Source: Xanthobacteraceae bacterium (GTDB lineage Bacteria > Pseudomonadota > Alphaproteobacteria > Rhizobiales > Xanthobacteraceae). From it: a stretch of DNA of 64,000 nucleotides. Position numbers and translations under genes: made by a program. Numbering within the stretch: position 1 is the stretch's first letter; each line of letters opens with the position of its first letter. This document shows positions 54,468 through 63,757 of the stretch, one piece after another. Under the pieces are notes generated by a model that was not told the origin of the DNA, made no database searches, and saw nothing but the letters and a program-made list of their open reading frames with translations. The stretch spans positions 50,837-114,836 of the forward strand of contig JAQSWY010000034.1 in the NCBI GenBank assembly GCA_029266425.1. The letters run 5' to 3'.

Positions 54468-54972
54468 CGTTGCCAGCCTGGGAAATCTTTACATAACGCG
54501 CAGTGACGTCGACGACATGTTCGTCGATCCAGCGGGCCATTGCCCGTTCCTCATTCAGCGACTGCTCCAGCAGCGGGATGGCTGCGGGTTGATTGTCGAG
54601 TTCTGCCATTTTGATGAGGGACCTGTAGGCGGCAGCCTCGAAATTCTCGAACGCGTAGTTCGCGAACGTGGTCTTGAGAATGGCATCATCCGCCATGCTC
54701 GCCGTGAGCGCCGAGAGATTGCCAGACAGGTTCATCGCCATGTCCTTGAATGCCGATCGGTCCTCGCCGAGGCTTTCGAGAATGCGGTCCAGGCGTTCAT
54801 GCTGGCCTCTGGTTTCCAGAAGATGAGATTCGAGCTTCGCCTTCATCTCCGGATATGTCTCGATGGACGATATTTGTCGCTCCATCAGAGCTATTGCTTC
54901 CTTCTCCATGGCATGGGCATTGCGGAGACCCACTACAAAAATCGAGTGAGAGTTTTCATCGGCCGACGACAT
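54454..54972 (-). CDS. DUF892 ferritin-like protein (YciE/YciF type)
   Basis: 172 residues, all helical. Pattern of a four-helix ferritin-like bundle with ligand residues spread over four helices: GLRNAHAMEKEAI, ESHLLETRGQHERLD, FANYAFENFEAAAY and LLEQSLNEERAMARWIDEH. Related YciF binds di-metal and is induced by stress. Its gene is first in the minus-strand operon and overlaps the GH13 gene by 14 bases. The 275 bases upstream hold no gene. Confidence 0.9.
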   Translation of the reverse strand: MSSADENSHSIFVVGLRNAHAMEKEAIALMERQISSIETYPEMKAKLESHLLETRGQHERLDRILESLGEDRSAFKDMAMNLSGNLSALTASMADDAILKTTFANYAFENFEAAAYRSLIKMAELDNQPAAIPLLEQSLNEERAMARWIDEHVVDVTARYVKISQAGNDASL

Positions 54973-55247
54973 GGTGCCAACTCCGGTTCGAGGTGTGGCA
55001 CGGAAACAGACGACGTTACCAAGGGTTCCAGCGCGTCCTTCATTTATTCAGTAGAATTCGGCTTTCGTGCTATCGGATACCGGCGGATGTTCCCGGCGAA
55101 AACCATCATTTGTTAGATCAGCCTCATGGTACCGTGAGCTTTTACTTGTTGCTCGTGGAACCATAGCTGATCGCCTCTGCCGAGCGGGGAGCTTGGCGTC
55201 GCTTACGTCTTCGCTGCCCGGCGAACCACCGGCGACGAGGCATCCGC

Positions 55248-56057
55248 TCACGGCTCGGCAGTTTCCCGAACGCCATGGGAAGTCGTCGAAATCCAACTCG
55301 CGGCGAGGGTGAGCGCGGCGCCGGCATAGACGAGGCCCGCCGGTATCCACATGATCAGGCCAGCGAATTGCTGGTCCTCCAGCGGGCTCAGCAGAAGGCG
55401 CTCGCCGCCGGCATCGGCTGCGGCGCGAAGACGAGGAGAATGCCGAGGAAGCTGGTGTGCAAGGCGGTGACGAACAGGTGCGCGACTGCGTTGCCGTGCT
55501 GGGCGCGACCAGGCGAGACGAGCGCCCACCAGAACACGAGAGCAGTGGCAAAGAAGCTCAAATGCTGCGGCCAGTGCACCCATTCGATCTCGATCGCTGC
55601 TTGGAACAGGCGCGGCTTGTGCCACATCCATATGGCGACGCCGTGGAGGATGGTGGCGACGAGCGGCATGGTGAGCGCGCCCAGAAGAGGGCGAAGCCGC
55701 GGGCGCGCACCGCACTGCCAAGGCCGCGCCGCCAGCCTTGCGGCAACGCCCAGAGCTTGGCGTCGATGGGGCGGGACACGACAAGCAGCGGCGCGGCGAC
55801 GATCATCATCACCTCGTGCTCGATCATGTGGGCGCGAACAGCCGGCGGCTGATATCGTGCAGCGGCGAGACGAGGGCTGCGGCCATGGCCAACCAGCCGG
55901 CAGCGAAGAGCACCGCCTGAGCGATGCTTACGCCATGTCCGATCCCGGCGCGCCGCCACAACCGCGCCGTGCCGCGCCCATAGAGCACGGCTGTGAGGAT
56001 GAGCGGCACGGTGACCGTAAGATCGAGCGTCCATCCGCCTATCGTCGCTCCGCCGAA
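55248..56057 (-). pseudogene. CtaG/Caa3-type cytochrome oxidase assembly protein, fragmented
   Basis: Successive pieces of one membrane protein lie in different frames: TIGGWTLDLTV and VPLILTAVLYGRGTARLW to VSPLHDISRRLFAPT; then AHMIEHEVMMIVAAPLLVVSRP; then HGVAIWMWHKPRLFQAAI, IEWVHWPQHLSFFATALVFWWAL and FVTALHTSFLGILLVFAP; finally LEDQQFAGLIMWIPAGLVYAG in another frame. The conserved His motifs (HDIS, MIEHE, WVHWPQH, DQQFAGLIMW) identify the Caa3_CtaG family. At least three frame changes show it is decayed. Confidence 0.8.
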
Positions 56058-56107
56058 GCAGCGTGTGGCGACAATGAGCGCGTCGAGGGCTCGCCTGGTC
56101 CATGGTC

Positions 56108-56300
56108 AGGCCCTCGGCAGCAGCGGGGAACTCGAAGACACACACGCCGATGATGACGAGCCCGACGAGGCTCATCACCACGAGGCCGATGCGCACCGCC
56201 CTGAGATCGAGCTGCTCGGCCTTGCGCTTCAGCCAGTGATTGGGAAGGACGCTCGCGATCATCAGGGCGGTGATGAGCGTGCCGGGCAGGAGGTCCGCAG
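56108..56300 (-). pseudogene. Fragment of a cytochrome c oxidase subunit III-like protein
   Basis: About 60 codons: LLPGTLITALMIASVLPNHWLKRK, then LDLRAVRIGLVVMSLVGLVIIGVCVFEFP, after which the homology ends abruptly and CtaG-like sequence begins. In intact clusters a subunit-III-like gene precedes ctaG, so this is probably an internal slice left by a deletion. Recognised from the RAVRIGL..FEF pattern; moderate certainty. Confidence 0.5.
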
Positions 56301-56479
56301 GGTCCGCCTGCAGCGGCGAAGACCGAAGCGGCAAAAATCTGATGGCTGCTTCGAAGATCCACAGTCGTCCCTAGCCTTTTGCGGGGATCCCGATTCCCCA
56401 CAGGGGATGAGAGGTCAAGATTGGCCGCCAGAAGGCCGGCCATGACGGTCGGAATGGATGATCTTGCTTCCGCATAGAC

Positions 56480-56884
56480 CGGCCCGCGCGTGACGACATC
56501 GCAGCAGGCGACACCTTGGGCCGCTGGTTCGGGCTTCGGATCGTAGCGCCACTTCATCGGCGCACCCGACTTCGTGAGATCCAGCGCGTAAAGGATGTTA
56601 GGGTGGGGCGTCAGCACATAGAGCGTGGTGCCCACCATCAGCGGCGACGCCTCCTGGCCGCGATTCACCCCCGTCGAGAAGGTGAAAGCCACCTGGAGAC
56701 TGCGGACGTTACTGTCATTGATTTCGTCAAGCCCGCTGAAACGGGTGCTGGCATAATCCATTGCGGGCATCATCCACTGGCCGTCTTCCGCTGCGGATGC
56801 CGCAGGAGGAGCTGCAGGAAGTGTCTGCCTGTGCTGAGACCAGGGTGGCGAAGAAAAAAGCGCAAAATACCAGCGATGGAGCAT
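56480..56884 (-). pseudogene. 5' fragment of a PQQ-dependent alcohol dehydrogenase
   Basis: Begins with a signal-like segment and encodes DGQWMMPAMDYASTRFSGLDEIN, then VAFTFSTGVNRGQEASPLMVG, LYVLTPHPNILYALDLTKSGAP and AAQGVACCDVVTRGP. The adjacent Cys pair (ACCD) is the disulphide ring that contacts PQQ in methanol/ethanol dehydrogenases. Sequence departs from the family after GPVYAEA. About 450 residues are missing. Confidence 0.75.
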
Positions 56885-57065
56885 GACACTCAGGCGGAAG
56901 AGAACGCCTCCTGGACGCTTCTATGAGCGCGAAGGGAGTGGTCGGGTTCCGAACGATCACTTGGGCCGCACCCAGCACGAGCGTGCGATTCATCTCTTTC
57001 GTGCCGACCAAGGGTGACGGCGTGGCGGGAATATTCGGCGATACGAAACGCGCGAGGTAGTTACG

Positions 57066-57270
57066 TCAAACGCTCGCGCGTGGCCGGTCGTCCTCCTGCT
57101 GCATTTTCGCTGCGCAGCACATGTCGATCAACGTCACCACCACCACCACCGTCCCAATGGCAAAAAACAGAGCGCCGCCATGCGGTTTCGGCGGGCCGAG
57201 GCCGGTCATCAGTGTAGCGAGATCAAGGGCATCGCCCGCCACCCGACCCCACATCCATGCGGTTGATCGT
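57066..57270 (-). pseudogene. Possible 3' fragment of a small membrane protein
   Basis: Codons reading GRVAGDALDLATLMTGL, then a hydrophobic helix ALFFAIGTVVVVVTLIDMCCA and a short charged tail. It looks like the end of a membrane protein, but no start or N-terminal domain is seen before it. Could be noise. The surrounding 56885-57407 shows no other gene. Confidence 0.3.
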
Positions 57271-57407
57271 GGCGAACTGGGAATTCCCACTCCTGTGGCA
57301 ATCTCCATTCTAAGAGAATAGATGCCTCCGCAATTGTGGGCATCGTACTGCACCATCATAGACTTACAACGACAAACGATGTGCCGACGTCCAACGCGGG
57401 CAGTTGC

Positions 57408-59672
57408 CTATTGGCTGGTGGACGATTGTGCGATTTGTTGATCGGTTCGAATAAGCTTGTCGAGCGTGATCGGCAAATCGCGTACCCTCGTGCCGGTTGC
57501 GTGGTAGACCGCATTGGCAATCGCCGCCGCCACTCCGACAATGCCGATCTCGCCGAGGCCCTTAACGCCCAGCCCGTTGATGGTGGCGTCCTGCTCTTCG
57601 ACGAAGATCACCTTGACGTCGTGTACGTCGGCGTTCACCGGCAGGGCGTATTCCGCGAGGTCGGCATTCATCACCCGGCCAAATCTGTGATCGAGTACCG
57701 TCTGCTCGTGCAATGCCATACCAATGCCCCAGACAACGGCGCCCATGATCTGGCTGTGCGCGGTCTTGGCGTTCAGGATGCGCCCGCCCGCCACCGCGCT
57801 CACCACCCGGGTCACGCGAATGACGCCGAGCTCCTCGTCCACCTTCACTTCGGCGAACACCGCCGCGTGGGCGTTGTGCGCCTTGGAATAATCGTCGTCG
57901 AACTTGGTAGTCTTCAACTGGTCGATGCGCTCCACGCCGCCATGGCGCATGGCGTCGCTGATCGACACGCCGCGCGAGCCATCGCGCTTGCTCACGAGCC
58001 GCCCGTCGGCAAGTTCCACCTCGTCGGTGCCAAGGCCGGCAAGCGGGGAGTCCGGCATCGCGCTCGCCAGCCGCAGCACTTCCTCGCGGATGGCTTGTGC
58101 CGTGGTAACGATGCCGTTCGAGACCGAGGCAGCGAGCCAGGACCCGCCTTCGAGCGGCGATTGCGGCAAAGTGGAATCGCCGAGCCGGACGCTGATACTC
58201 TCGATCGGCAGGCCCAGCATGTCGGCTGCCACCTGCGCCATGATCGTGTAGGTGCCAGTGCCAATATCTGAGGCCGCACTCGATACCTCGGCGTGCCCAT
58301 TGGCGGAGAGCACGATGCGCACCGAGATCGGCACCTGCAGCGCCTCCCATATGCCGGTGCCCATGCCCCAGCCGACCAACTCCTTGCCCTCTCGCATCGA
58401 GCGCGGCGCCGGGCTGCGCTTGGCCCAGCCAAATGCCTCCGCACCCTGCTCGTAGCAGGCGTGCAGGTTCTTGCTGCTGTAGGGTCGGTTGCCGTGCTGG
58501 TCGCGGTCGGAATAGCAGCGCCGCCGCAGCTCCAGCGGATCAAGCTCGAGCGTAACGGCGAGCTCGTCCATCGCGCTCTCCAGCGCGAACAGCGCGGTCG
58601 CCGCGCTCGGGCAGCGCATGTCGCACGAGGTCGGCAGGTCGAGCCGTGCCAGCCGGTGCTGGTAGAGCGCATTGGGAGACTTATAGAGCAGGCCGGACCA
58701 ACCGGTTTCCTGCCGGTAGAAGTCCTCATACTGCGAGGTGACCGTCACCGCGTCATGGGCGATAGCGTCCAGCGTGCCCTCGCGCGTCGCCCCCAGTTCT
58801 ATCTTCTGGATCATGGCGGGGCGATAGCCGAGGCCGTACATCTGCTGGCGAGTCAGCACCACCCGCACCGAGCGCTCCAGCGCCAGCGCGCCGAGCACCG
58901 CCAGCACCACCTGATATTGCGGTCGGAGGCCGATGCCGAACCCGCCGCCCATATAGGCGGAGGTCACGCGCACATCTTCGGATGCCAGCTCAAACACGCT
59001 GCACACATAGCGTTGCACATTCTGCACGCCCTGGGTCTTGTCGTGGACGGTGAGCTTGCGTGCGCCCTCCCACACTACCGTGGTGGCGAACAGCTCCATT
59101 GGATTGTGGTGTTCGATTGGCGTCGAATATTCGCCGGCATGTCGCACCGCGGCCGCCGCGAACGCCGCCAACGCGTCGCCACGCGGATGCTGCGGGCCGA
59201 AAATGCTTTCCGGCGGCTGGTCGGTGGGCACCAGCACCACGTCCTCGTGCGGGCCTGACAAGTCGGTAGCGTGTGGCTCCTGCTCATACTCCACCCGCAC
59301 CAACGAAGCGGCGTAGCGCGCGATCTCGGCCTCTTCCGCCAGCACTAGGGCGACCGGCTGGCCGCTGAAGACGACGCGGTCGTCGTAGAGCGGACGGAAC
59401 GGCGAGCCCTTCGGCGCCGCGTCGTCGCCGTAGGCGTCGTCGTTGAGCGCCATGGACGGCCGGTTCTCATGGGACAGCACGTCGAGCACGCCGGCCATAC
59501 GCAAAGCCGCGCTGGCATCGATGGTCACAATGTGGCCCTTGGCGATGCTGGAGGTGACGACAAAGCCATGAGCGAGGCCGGGCGTGTTGAACTCCGCCGC
59601 GTACTTGGCGGCGCCGGTCACCTTTGCGCGGCCGTCAATGCGGGAGGCGCCAGTTCCGATGTATTTTTCCAT
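57408..59672 (-). CDS. Molybdopterin-binding subunit, xanthine dehydrogenase family (PaoC-like)
   Basis: 754 residues. N-terminal Ald_Xan_dh_C domain (IDGRAKVTGAAKYAAEF to VRVEYEQEP), then the large Mo-binding domain: HNPMELFATTVVWEG, AYMGGGFGIGLRPQYQ, IGTGTYTIMAQVAAD and the catalytic Glu in SPLEGGSWLAASV. Last gene of a minus-strand trio with FAD and 2Fe-2S subunits, all needed for a heterotrimeric aldehyde oxidoreductase. Substrate is probably an aldehyde, by similarity to PaoABC. Confidence 0.92.
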   Translation of the reverse strand: MEKYIGTGASRIDGRAKVTGAAKYAAEFNTPGLAHGFVVTSSIAKGHIVTIDASAALRMAGVLDVLSHENRPSMALNDDAYGDDAAPKGSPFRPLYDDRVVFSGQPVALVLAEEAEIARYAASLVRVEYEQEPHATDLSGPHEDVVLVPTDQPPESIFGPQHPRGDALAAFAAAAVRHAGEYSTPIEHHNPMELFATTVVWEGARKLTVHDKTQGVQNVQRYVCSVFELASEDVRVTSAYMGGGFGIGLRPQYQVVLAVLGALALERSVRVVLTRQQMYGLGYRPAMIQKIELGATREGTLDAIAHDAVTVTSQYEDFYRQETGWSGLLYKSPNALYQHRLARLDLPTSCDMRCPSAATALFALESAMDELAVTLELDPLELRRRCYSDRDQHGNRPYSSKNLHACYEQGAEAFGWAKRSPAPRSMREGKELVGWGMGTGIWEALQVPISVRIVLSANGHAEVSSAASDIGTGTYTIMAQVAADMLGLPIESISVRLGDSTLPQSPLEGGSWLAASVSNGIVTTAQAIREEVLRLASAMPDSPLAGLGTDEVELADGRLVSKRDGSRGVSISDAMRHGGVERIDQLKTTKFDDDYSKAHNAHAAVFAEVKVDEELGVIRVTRVVSAVAGGRILNAKTAHSQIMGAVVWGIGMALHEQTVLDHRFGRVMNADLAEYALPVNADVHDVKVIFVEEQDATINGLGVKGLGEIGIVGVAAAIANAVYHATGTRVRDLPITLDKLIRTDQQIAQSSTSQ

Positions 59673-59678
59673 GGCTGC

Positions 59679-60695
59679 TCACCGGATCCTCTTGTCGGAT
59701 TGCGACTGCGGCGTCGCCTGTGCCGCCTGGGTCAGCGTGCGCACGATCGCCCGCCTGGCGAGGTCTATCTTGAAGGCGTTATGGGCAAATCCCTTTGCGG
59801 CGTGGAGCAGCACGTCCGCCGCCCGGCCGAAGCTCGCCGGCCCCGGCTCCTGCCCCTGCAGCGCAGCCTCCGCCGCGCGGTCCCGCCATGGCTTGTGCGC
59901 CACGCCGCCGAGCGCAAGGCGCGCCTCGCGGATCCGCCCGCCGCTGAGGTCCAGCGCCGCCGCCACGGACACCAGCGCGAAGGCATAGGAGAGACGGTCG
60001 CGGATCTTCAAATAGGAATAGTTTGCTGCGAAGCCCCGTTCCGGCAATTCGATCGCGACGATAAGCTCGTCTGGCGCCAGGTTGGTGTCGCGCTGCGGGG
60101 TGTCGCCAGGCAGCCGGTGGAAGTCGGCGAATGCGACGGTGCGCTCGCCGCCGGGACCCGCCACTTGCACGTTCGCATCGAGCGCGGCGAGCGCCACGCA
60201 CATGTCGGAAGGATGCGTGGCGATGCAGGCCTCGCTGGTGCCGAGTATGGCGTGCATCCGGTTGTGGCCGGCGATCGCCGAGCAGCCGCTGCCGGGCTCG
60301 CGTTTATTGCACGGCGTCACCGTGTCGTAGAAATAGGCGCAGCGGGTGCGTTGCAGCAGGTTGCCGCCGGTCGAGGCCATGTTGCGCAACTGCTGCGAGG
60401 CGCCGGCGAGGATGGCGCTGGCGACCAGCGGATAGCGCTGCGCGATCAACGGGTGGTAGGCGAGGTCGGAGTTCGGCACCAGGGCGCCGATGCGCAGGCC
60501 GCCCTCCGCGGTCTCCTCCACCGTTTTCAGCGGCAGCCGGGAGATGTCGATCAGCATCTCCGGCCGCATGACATCCTTGCGCATCAGGTCGATCAGATTG
60601 GTGCCGCCGGCGATGAACTTGGCACCTGGTGCGGCCGCGATCTGCCGCACCGCATCGGCGACGTCGTTAGCCCGCGCATACTGGAAATTGATCAT
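59679..60695 (-). CDS. FAD-binding subunit, xanthine dehydrogenase family (PaoB-like)
   Basis: 338 residues. FAD motifs AAAPGAKFIAGGTNLIDLM and AGASQQLRNMASTGGNLLQRTRC; C-terminal CO_deh_flav_C domain. Extra cysteines in RCAYFYD, PCNKREPGSGCSAI and SEACIA match the additional [4Fe-4S] site of PaoB, which sets it apart from ordinary XdhB. It overlaps the 2Fe-2S gene by 4 bases and is 6 bases before the Mo-subunit gene. Confidence 0.92.
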   Translation of the reverse strand: MINFQYARANDVADAVRQIAAAPGAKFIAGGTNLIDLMRKDVMRPEMLIDISRLPLKTVEETAEGGLRIGALVPNSDLAYHPLIAQRYPLVASAILAGASQQLRNMASTGGNLLQRTRCAYFYDTVTPCNKREPGSGCSAIAGHNRMHAILGTSEACIATHPSDMCVALAALDANVQVAGPGGERTVAFADFHRLPGDTPQRDTNLAPDELIVAIELPERGFAANYSYLKIRDRLSYAFALVSVAAALDLSGGRIREARLALGGVAHKPWRDRAAEAALQGQEPGPASFGRAADVLLHAAKGFAHNAFKIDLARRAIVRTLTQAAQATPQSQSDKRIR

Positions 60696-61231
60696 GGCAG
60701 CGCCCCCTGCCGAGTGTCTTCCACCTGCCGGGACATCGCCTGCTGTATCGCCGCGACGATGTTGGGATAGGCGCCGCAGCGGCAGAGATTGCCGCTCATC
60801 AGCTCGCGGATCTCGTCCGCGCTGTGCGCCTTGCCCTCACTGATGAGGCCCACTGCCGAGCAGATCTGCCCGGGGGTACAGTAGCCGCACTGGAAGGCGT
60901 CGTAGTCGATGAAGGCTTGCTGCACCGGATGGAGTGCGCCGTTCGTTGCCAGCCCCTCGACGGTGGTCACCTCGGCGCCGTCCTTCATCACCGCGAAGGT
61001 GAGGCAGGAGACGATGCGCCGGCCTTCGACCAGCACCGTGCAGGCGCCGCACTGACCGTGGTCACAGCCCTTCTTGGTGCCAGTGAGGTCGAGATGGTCG
61101 CGCAACGCGTCGAGCAGGCTGGTCCAAGGCGCGACATCAAGTTTGGTTGACGCCCCGTTCAACCTCAATTCGATCGATATTTTGCTCGGTGATGGTATGC
61201 TGTTGGTCTCAGTGTTACTTGCTTGCCCCAT
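60692..61231 (-). CDS. 2Fe-2S subunit, xanthine dehydrogenase family (PaoA-like)
   Basis: 179 residues. Ferredoxin-type cluster GCDHGQCGACTVLVEGRR, and the second cluster domain FQCGYCTPGQICSAV with MSGNLCRCGAYPNIV. I chose the ATG at 61231 because GGAG lies 7 bases upstream; an ATG at 61237 is too close to it. Unlike E. coli PaoA, the N-terminus (GQASNTETNS) has no twin-arginine signal, so this complex should stay in the cytosol. First gene of the trio; no PaoD/XdhC chaperone gene is adjacent. Confidence 0.92.
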   Translation of the reverse strand: MGQASNTETNSIPSPSKISIELRLNGASTKLDVAPWTSLLDALRDHLDLTGTKKGCDHGQCGACTVLVEGRRIVSCLTFAVMKDGAEVTTVEGLATNGALHPVQQAFIDYDAFQCGYCTPGQICSAVGLISEGKAHSADEIRELMSGNLCRCGAYPNIVAAIQQAMSRQVEDTRQGALP

Positions 61232-61450
61232 GGTCATTCTCCGCAGATCGAAGAAATATTGGCAAAACACCAATTGTGATGCGCAAGCTTCACCTGGCAT
61301 CGAAGTCAAGAGCAGCAATATACACGAACCAGTCGGACGTTCTAGCCTTCCCCAAAGGGTTCAATCTTGGGGCAAAAGCCGGCGGGGGCAACGAGTGTGC
61401 ATTCCGGCTGGAGAAATCCACGGCCGGCTCGGAGATCGAGTAGCGTCACA

Positions 61451-61687
61451 TCAACCCACCCTTTTCAGCCGGTATGGTGGTAGCGAGCGCAGCGCGAAAT
61501 CGATTAGGTCGTTCTTCGCCCGTACTCCGCTAGCCACTCCCTCTAGAATGGCCAAGGCGAGCTTCTTCCGAACTTCCCCGTCGCACTCGACGTTCGCCAG
61601 CCTCGGCGCCAGGCTACATGCGGTGTTGAGGCAATCCTCAAGGAATGCAATCTTCTCGGGATCGAATCCTTCGCTGCTAAAGGGCAT
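61451..61687 (-). CDS. Small conserved-looking hypothetical protein
   Basis: 78 residues from an ATG at 61687 with a very strong AGGAGG ribosome site 7 bases upstream. Helical, cytosolic: FDPEKIAFLEDCLNTACSLA, then VRKKLALAILEGVASGVRAKNDLIDFALRSL. I recall similar small rhizobial proteins of unknown function. The open frame extends upstream but the ribosome site fixes this start. No partner gene overlaps. Confidence 0.65.
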   Translation of the reverse strand: MPFSSEGFDPEKIAFLEDCLNTACSLAPRLANVECDGEVRKKLALAILEGVASGVRAKNDLIDFALRSLPPYRLKRVG

Positions 61688-62076
61688 GGTTTTTCCTCCT
61701 GTTGGTCCATTTGCGGACGCAAGGAGATTTAGGTGGCGGCCGTGGCGTCGCAATGTGCGGATCGACAGAGCCGCATGCGGCAGATAACGCGGGCGGATGG
61801 CGATGGATTTCAAGAAGGTCGCTTGCTCACCATGCCTGGCGTGCTCGGAGGCGGCCGGGAAAGGCCGGTCCTGCCGGCTATCACGTGGACGCCGCCCAGG
61901 AGCGGTGCGAACGCAGCGGCTGGAGGCCTGGTAGCTAATTAGGGCGCAAAGCGCGCGGTTGTAGCAAGGCCCTGCAATATCCGTCCGAGCTACGTCGTCG
62001 TCAAAGAAGAAGGCCGCTCGCGCTAACGGAGCGACCCTCGTGTGCTCTGGACAAGGGTTTGATCACAGCACGCGGT
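61688..62076. other. Intergenic region with no recognised gene
   Basis: 389 bases between two minus-strand hypothetical genes. Short plus-strand frames here are Arg/Ala/Gly-rich and lack a ribosome site. No hairpin or repeat of note was seen. It probably carries the promoter of the 78-residue gene. Confidence 0.5.
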
Positions 62077-62532
62077 TCATACGATGTGGCGCCGTGCTTG
62101 TTCCGTAGCGATCAGCGTTCCCATCGCGTTCGTCCTTAAATAGGTCGGCGGAAATAACGCGGCAGCCGGCCGAGGCGGCGGCTCATCATCATGTGGCCAT
62201 CGAGTCAGTGGCGAAGGGCGGCGCCGTCGACGCCGCTCTGCTAGCGATATGAGGTTGCCGGAATTATACTCCTGAGACGGCTCACCTGGCCCGTCGAGCG
62301 CGCGCAGCGCCTGCAGAAGATCCGCCAGGCTGACCAAGCTTCCGTTGTCGAGTTGCCGGACGCCCGGAAAGTTGGGCACGGCGTTCCGGTCGGACGCCCA
62401 GGAAGCCAGCACGGCTCGCTTCGCCTCGACGCTCAATGTGGGGTGATTGAGCACGTCCGTCGGCGTGCGCAGGTTATTTTCAAGCAGGACATTCGCGGCA
62501 GGCTCGGGTGTAGGGGGTAGCTCTTGCAGCAT
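62077..62532 (-). CDS. Hypothetical protein near hsp20
   Basis: 151 residues. The central segment (LNHPTLSVEAKRAVLASWASDRNAVPN) and LADLLQALRALDGPGEP resemble a small protein family often found beside hsp20/groESL genes in rhizobia; the C-terminal third is Arg/Pro-rich and less ordered. No signal peptide or metal motif. It lies 72 bases downstream of hsp20 on the same strand and is probably induced with it. Function unknown. Confidence 0.7.
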   Translation of the reverse strand: MLQELPPTPEPAANVLLENNLRTPTDVLNHPTLSVEAKRAVLASWASDRNAVPNFPGVRQLDNGSLVSLADLLQALRALDGPGEPSQEYNSGNLISLAERRRRRRPSPLTRWPHDDEPPPRPAAALFPPTYLRTNAMGTLIATEQARRHIV

Positions 62533-62604
62533 CTCCAGTCTCCGAGGTCAGGCCTCCCGGCTCGTCGCCGGGAGGCTGGACGTTAGTCATGTCGTGGAGT
62601 GCGA

Positions 62605-63075
62605 TCAGGCCGCCTCGGCCTGCTCGATCTGCGTCACGCGGCTGTCGGCCGGCTTGGCCGCCGCAGAGGCGATCTCGATGCGCCGGGGCTTCAACTGTTC
62701 GGGCACCTCACGCGCGAGATCGATCGAAAGCAGGCCATCGCGAAGCGTGGCGGCCGCCACCTTCACATAGTCCGCGAGATTGAAGGTCTGCGTGAAATTG
62801 CGGAATGCGATGCCCTGGTGAAGCATCTGCTTGCCGTCTGCATCCGCGGCTTTCTTGCCGACAACCAGTAGCGTGTTGCCTTGCTGAGTGAGCTCGACCT
62901 CTTCCGGCCGGAACCCGGCGATGGCCATCGTAATCCGGTATTCGTGCTCGCCCGTCTTCTCGATGTTGTAGGGCGGCCAATCGGGCCTTGCCGTAGTCGC
63001 CGTATCGAGAAGGTCGAACAACCGGTCAAAGCCGACGGTCGAGCGATAGAGAGGAGCAAAGTCGAGGGTTCTCAT
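62605..63075 (-). CDS. Small heat-shock protein, Hsp20/IbpA family
   Basis: 156 residues from the ATG at 63075, with GGAGG 7 bases upstream. N-terminus RTLDFAPLYRSTVGFDRLFDLLD is the IbpA-type start. The alpha-crystallin domain follows: YNIEKTGEHEYRITMAIAGFRPEEVEL, IAFRNFTQTFNLADYVKV and ATLRDGLLSIDLAREVPE. An ATP-independent holdase. A possible sigma-32 promoter is present upstream on the minus strand (CTTGAA at 63197-63192, then CCCAGAT 16 bases on), weak match. Confidence 0.93.
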   Translation of the reverse strand: MRTLDFAPLYRSTVGFDRLFDLLDTATTARPDWPPYNIEKTGEHEYRITMAIAGFRPEEVELTQQGNTLLVVGKKAADADGKQMLHQGIAFRNFTQTFNLADYVKVAAATLRDGLLSIDLAREVPEQLKPRRIEIASAAAKPADSRVTQIEQAEAA

Positions 63076-63280
63076 AGCCACATCCTCCATTGAGCAACAT
63101 GGGTACAAGCTGCCGCGCCCATAGCGCGGCGCCGCTGCGTCGAGCCAACCAGGCCTCGACGCCGATCGATCTGGGTGCCGAAAAAATACGGTTCAAGTGG
63201 GTACGAGAAAATTTTTCTGGCGAAGCCCCTGAGTGCCAAGACGGCCTTTCGCACAAGCAAAACAACGACACTTCAGTGGC

Positions 63281-63307
63281 TTGGCACTCTGTCGCGTCGA
63301 GTGACAA
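63281..63307. promoter_or_regulatory. CIRCE element (HrcA operator) upstream of groESL
   Basis: TTGGCACTC-N9-GAGTGACAA, against the consensus TTAGCACTC-N9-GAGTGCTAA: 15 of 18 positions match and the 9-base spacer is exact. It lies 113 bases before groES. CIRCE is bound by HrcA, which represses groESL at normal temperature. The rest of 63076-63419 shows no gene. Confidence 0.8.
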
Positions 63308-63419
63308 TTTTTTTGGGCGGCATCTTGAACGATGAAGCTGGGCTTCCTAGCTCGATTTCCGCTCAGGCGCGCCAGTGCCCGAGCTCATGACATCGCTGCT
63401 CTGCACCAGGAGGATCTGC

Positions 63420-63734
63420 ATGCATTTCCGTCCGCTGCACGACCGTGTCGTCGTGCGTCGCATTGAAGCCCTCGAGAAAACGGCTGGCGGCATCATCATT
63501 CCCGACACCGCCAAGGAAAAGCCCCAGGAAGGCGAGGTCGTTGCCGTCGGCCCGGGCGCCCGCGATGACGCCGGTGCGCTCATCCCCCTCGACCTGAAAC
63601 CCGGCGATCGCGTGCTGTTCGGCAAATGGTCCGGAACCGAAGTGAAGATTGCCGGTGAGGACCTGCTGATCATGAAGGAGAGCGACATCCTCGGTGTGAT
63701 CGAGACCGCCGCATCCTTCAAGAAGGCTGCCTGA
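63420..63734 (+). CDS. groES: Co-chaperonin GroES
   Basis: 104 residues from the ATG at 63420. [34 protein letters not shown] includes the mobile loop that docks on Gro[18 protein letters not shown] and [14 protein letters not shown] complete the fold. It caps the GroEL folding chamber. Controlled by the CIRCE element upstream and followed by groEL after 56 bases. The short C-terminal tail (AASFKKAA) is longer than in E. coli. Confidence 0.97.
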   Translation: MHFRPLHDRVVVRRIEALEKTAGGIIIPDTAKEKPQEGEVVAVGPGARDDAGALIPLDLKPGDRVLFGKWSGTEVKIAGEDLLIMKESDILGVIETAASFKKAA

Positions 63735-63757
63735 GTATTGGCGCCGCGTGACATTAA

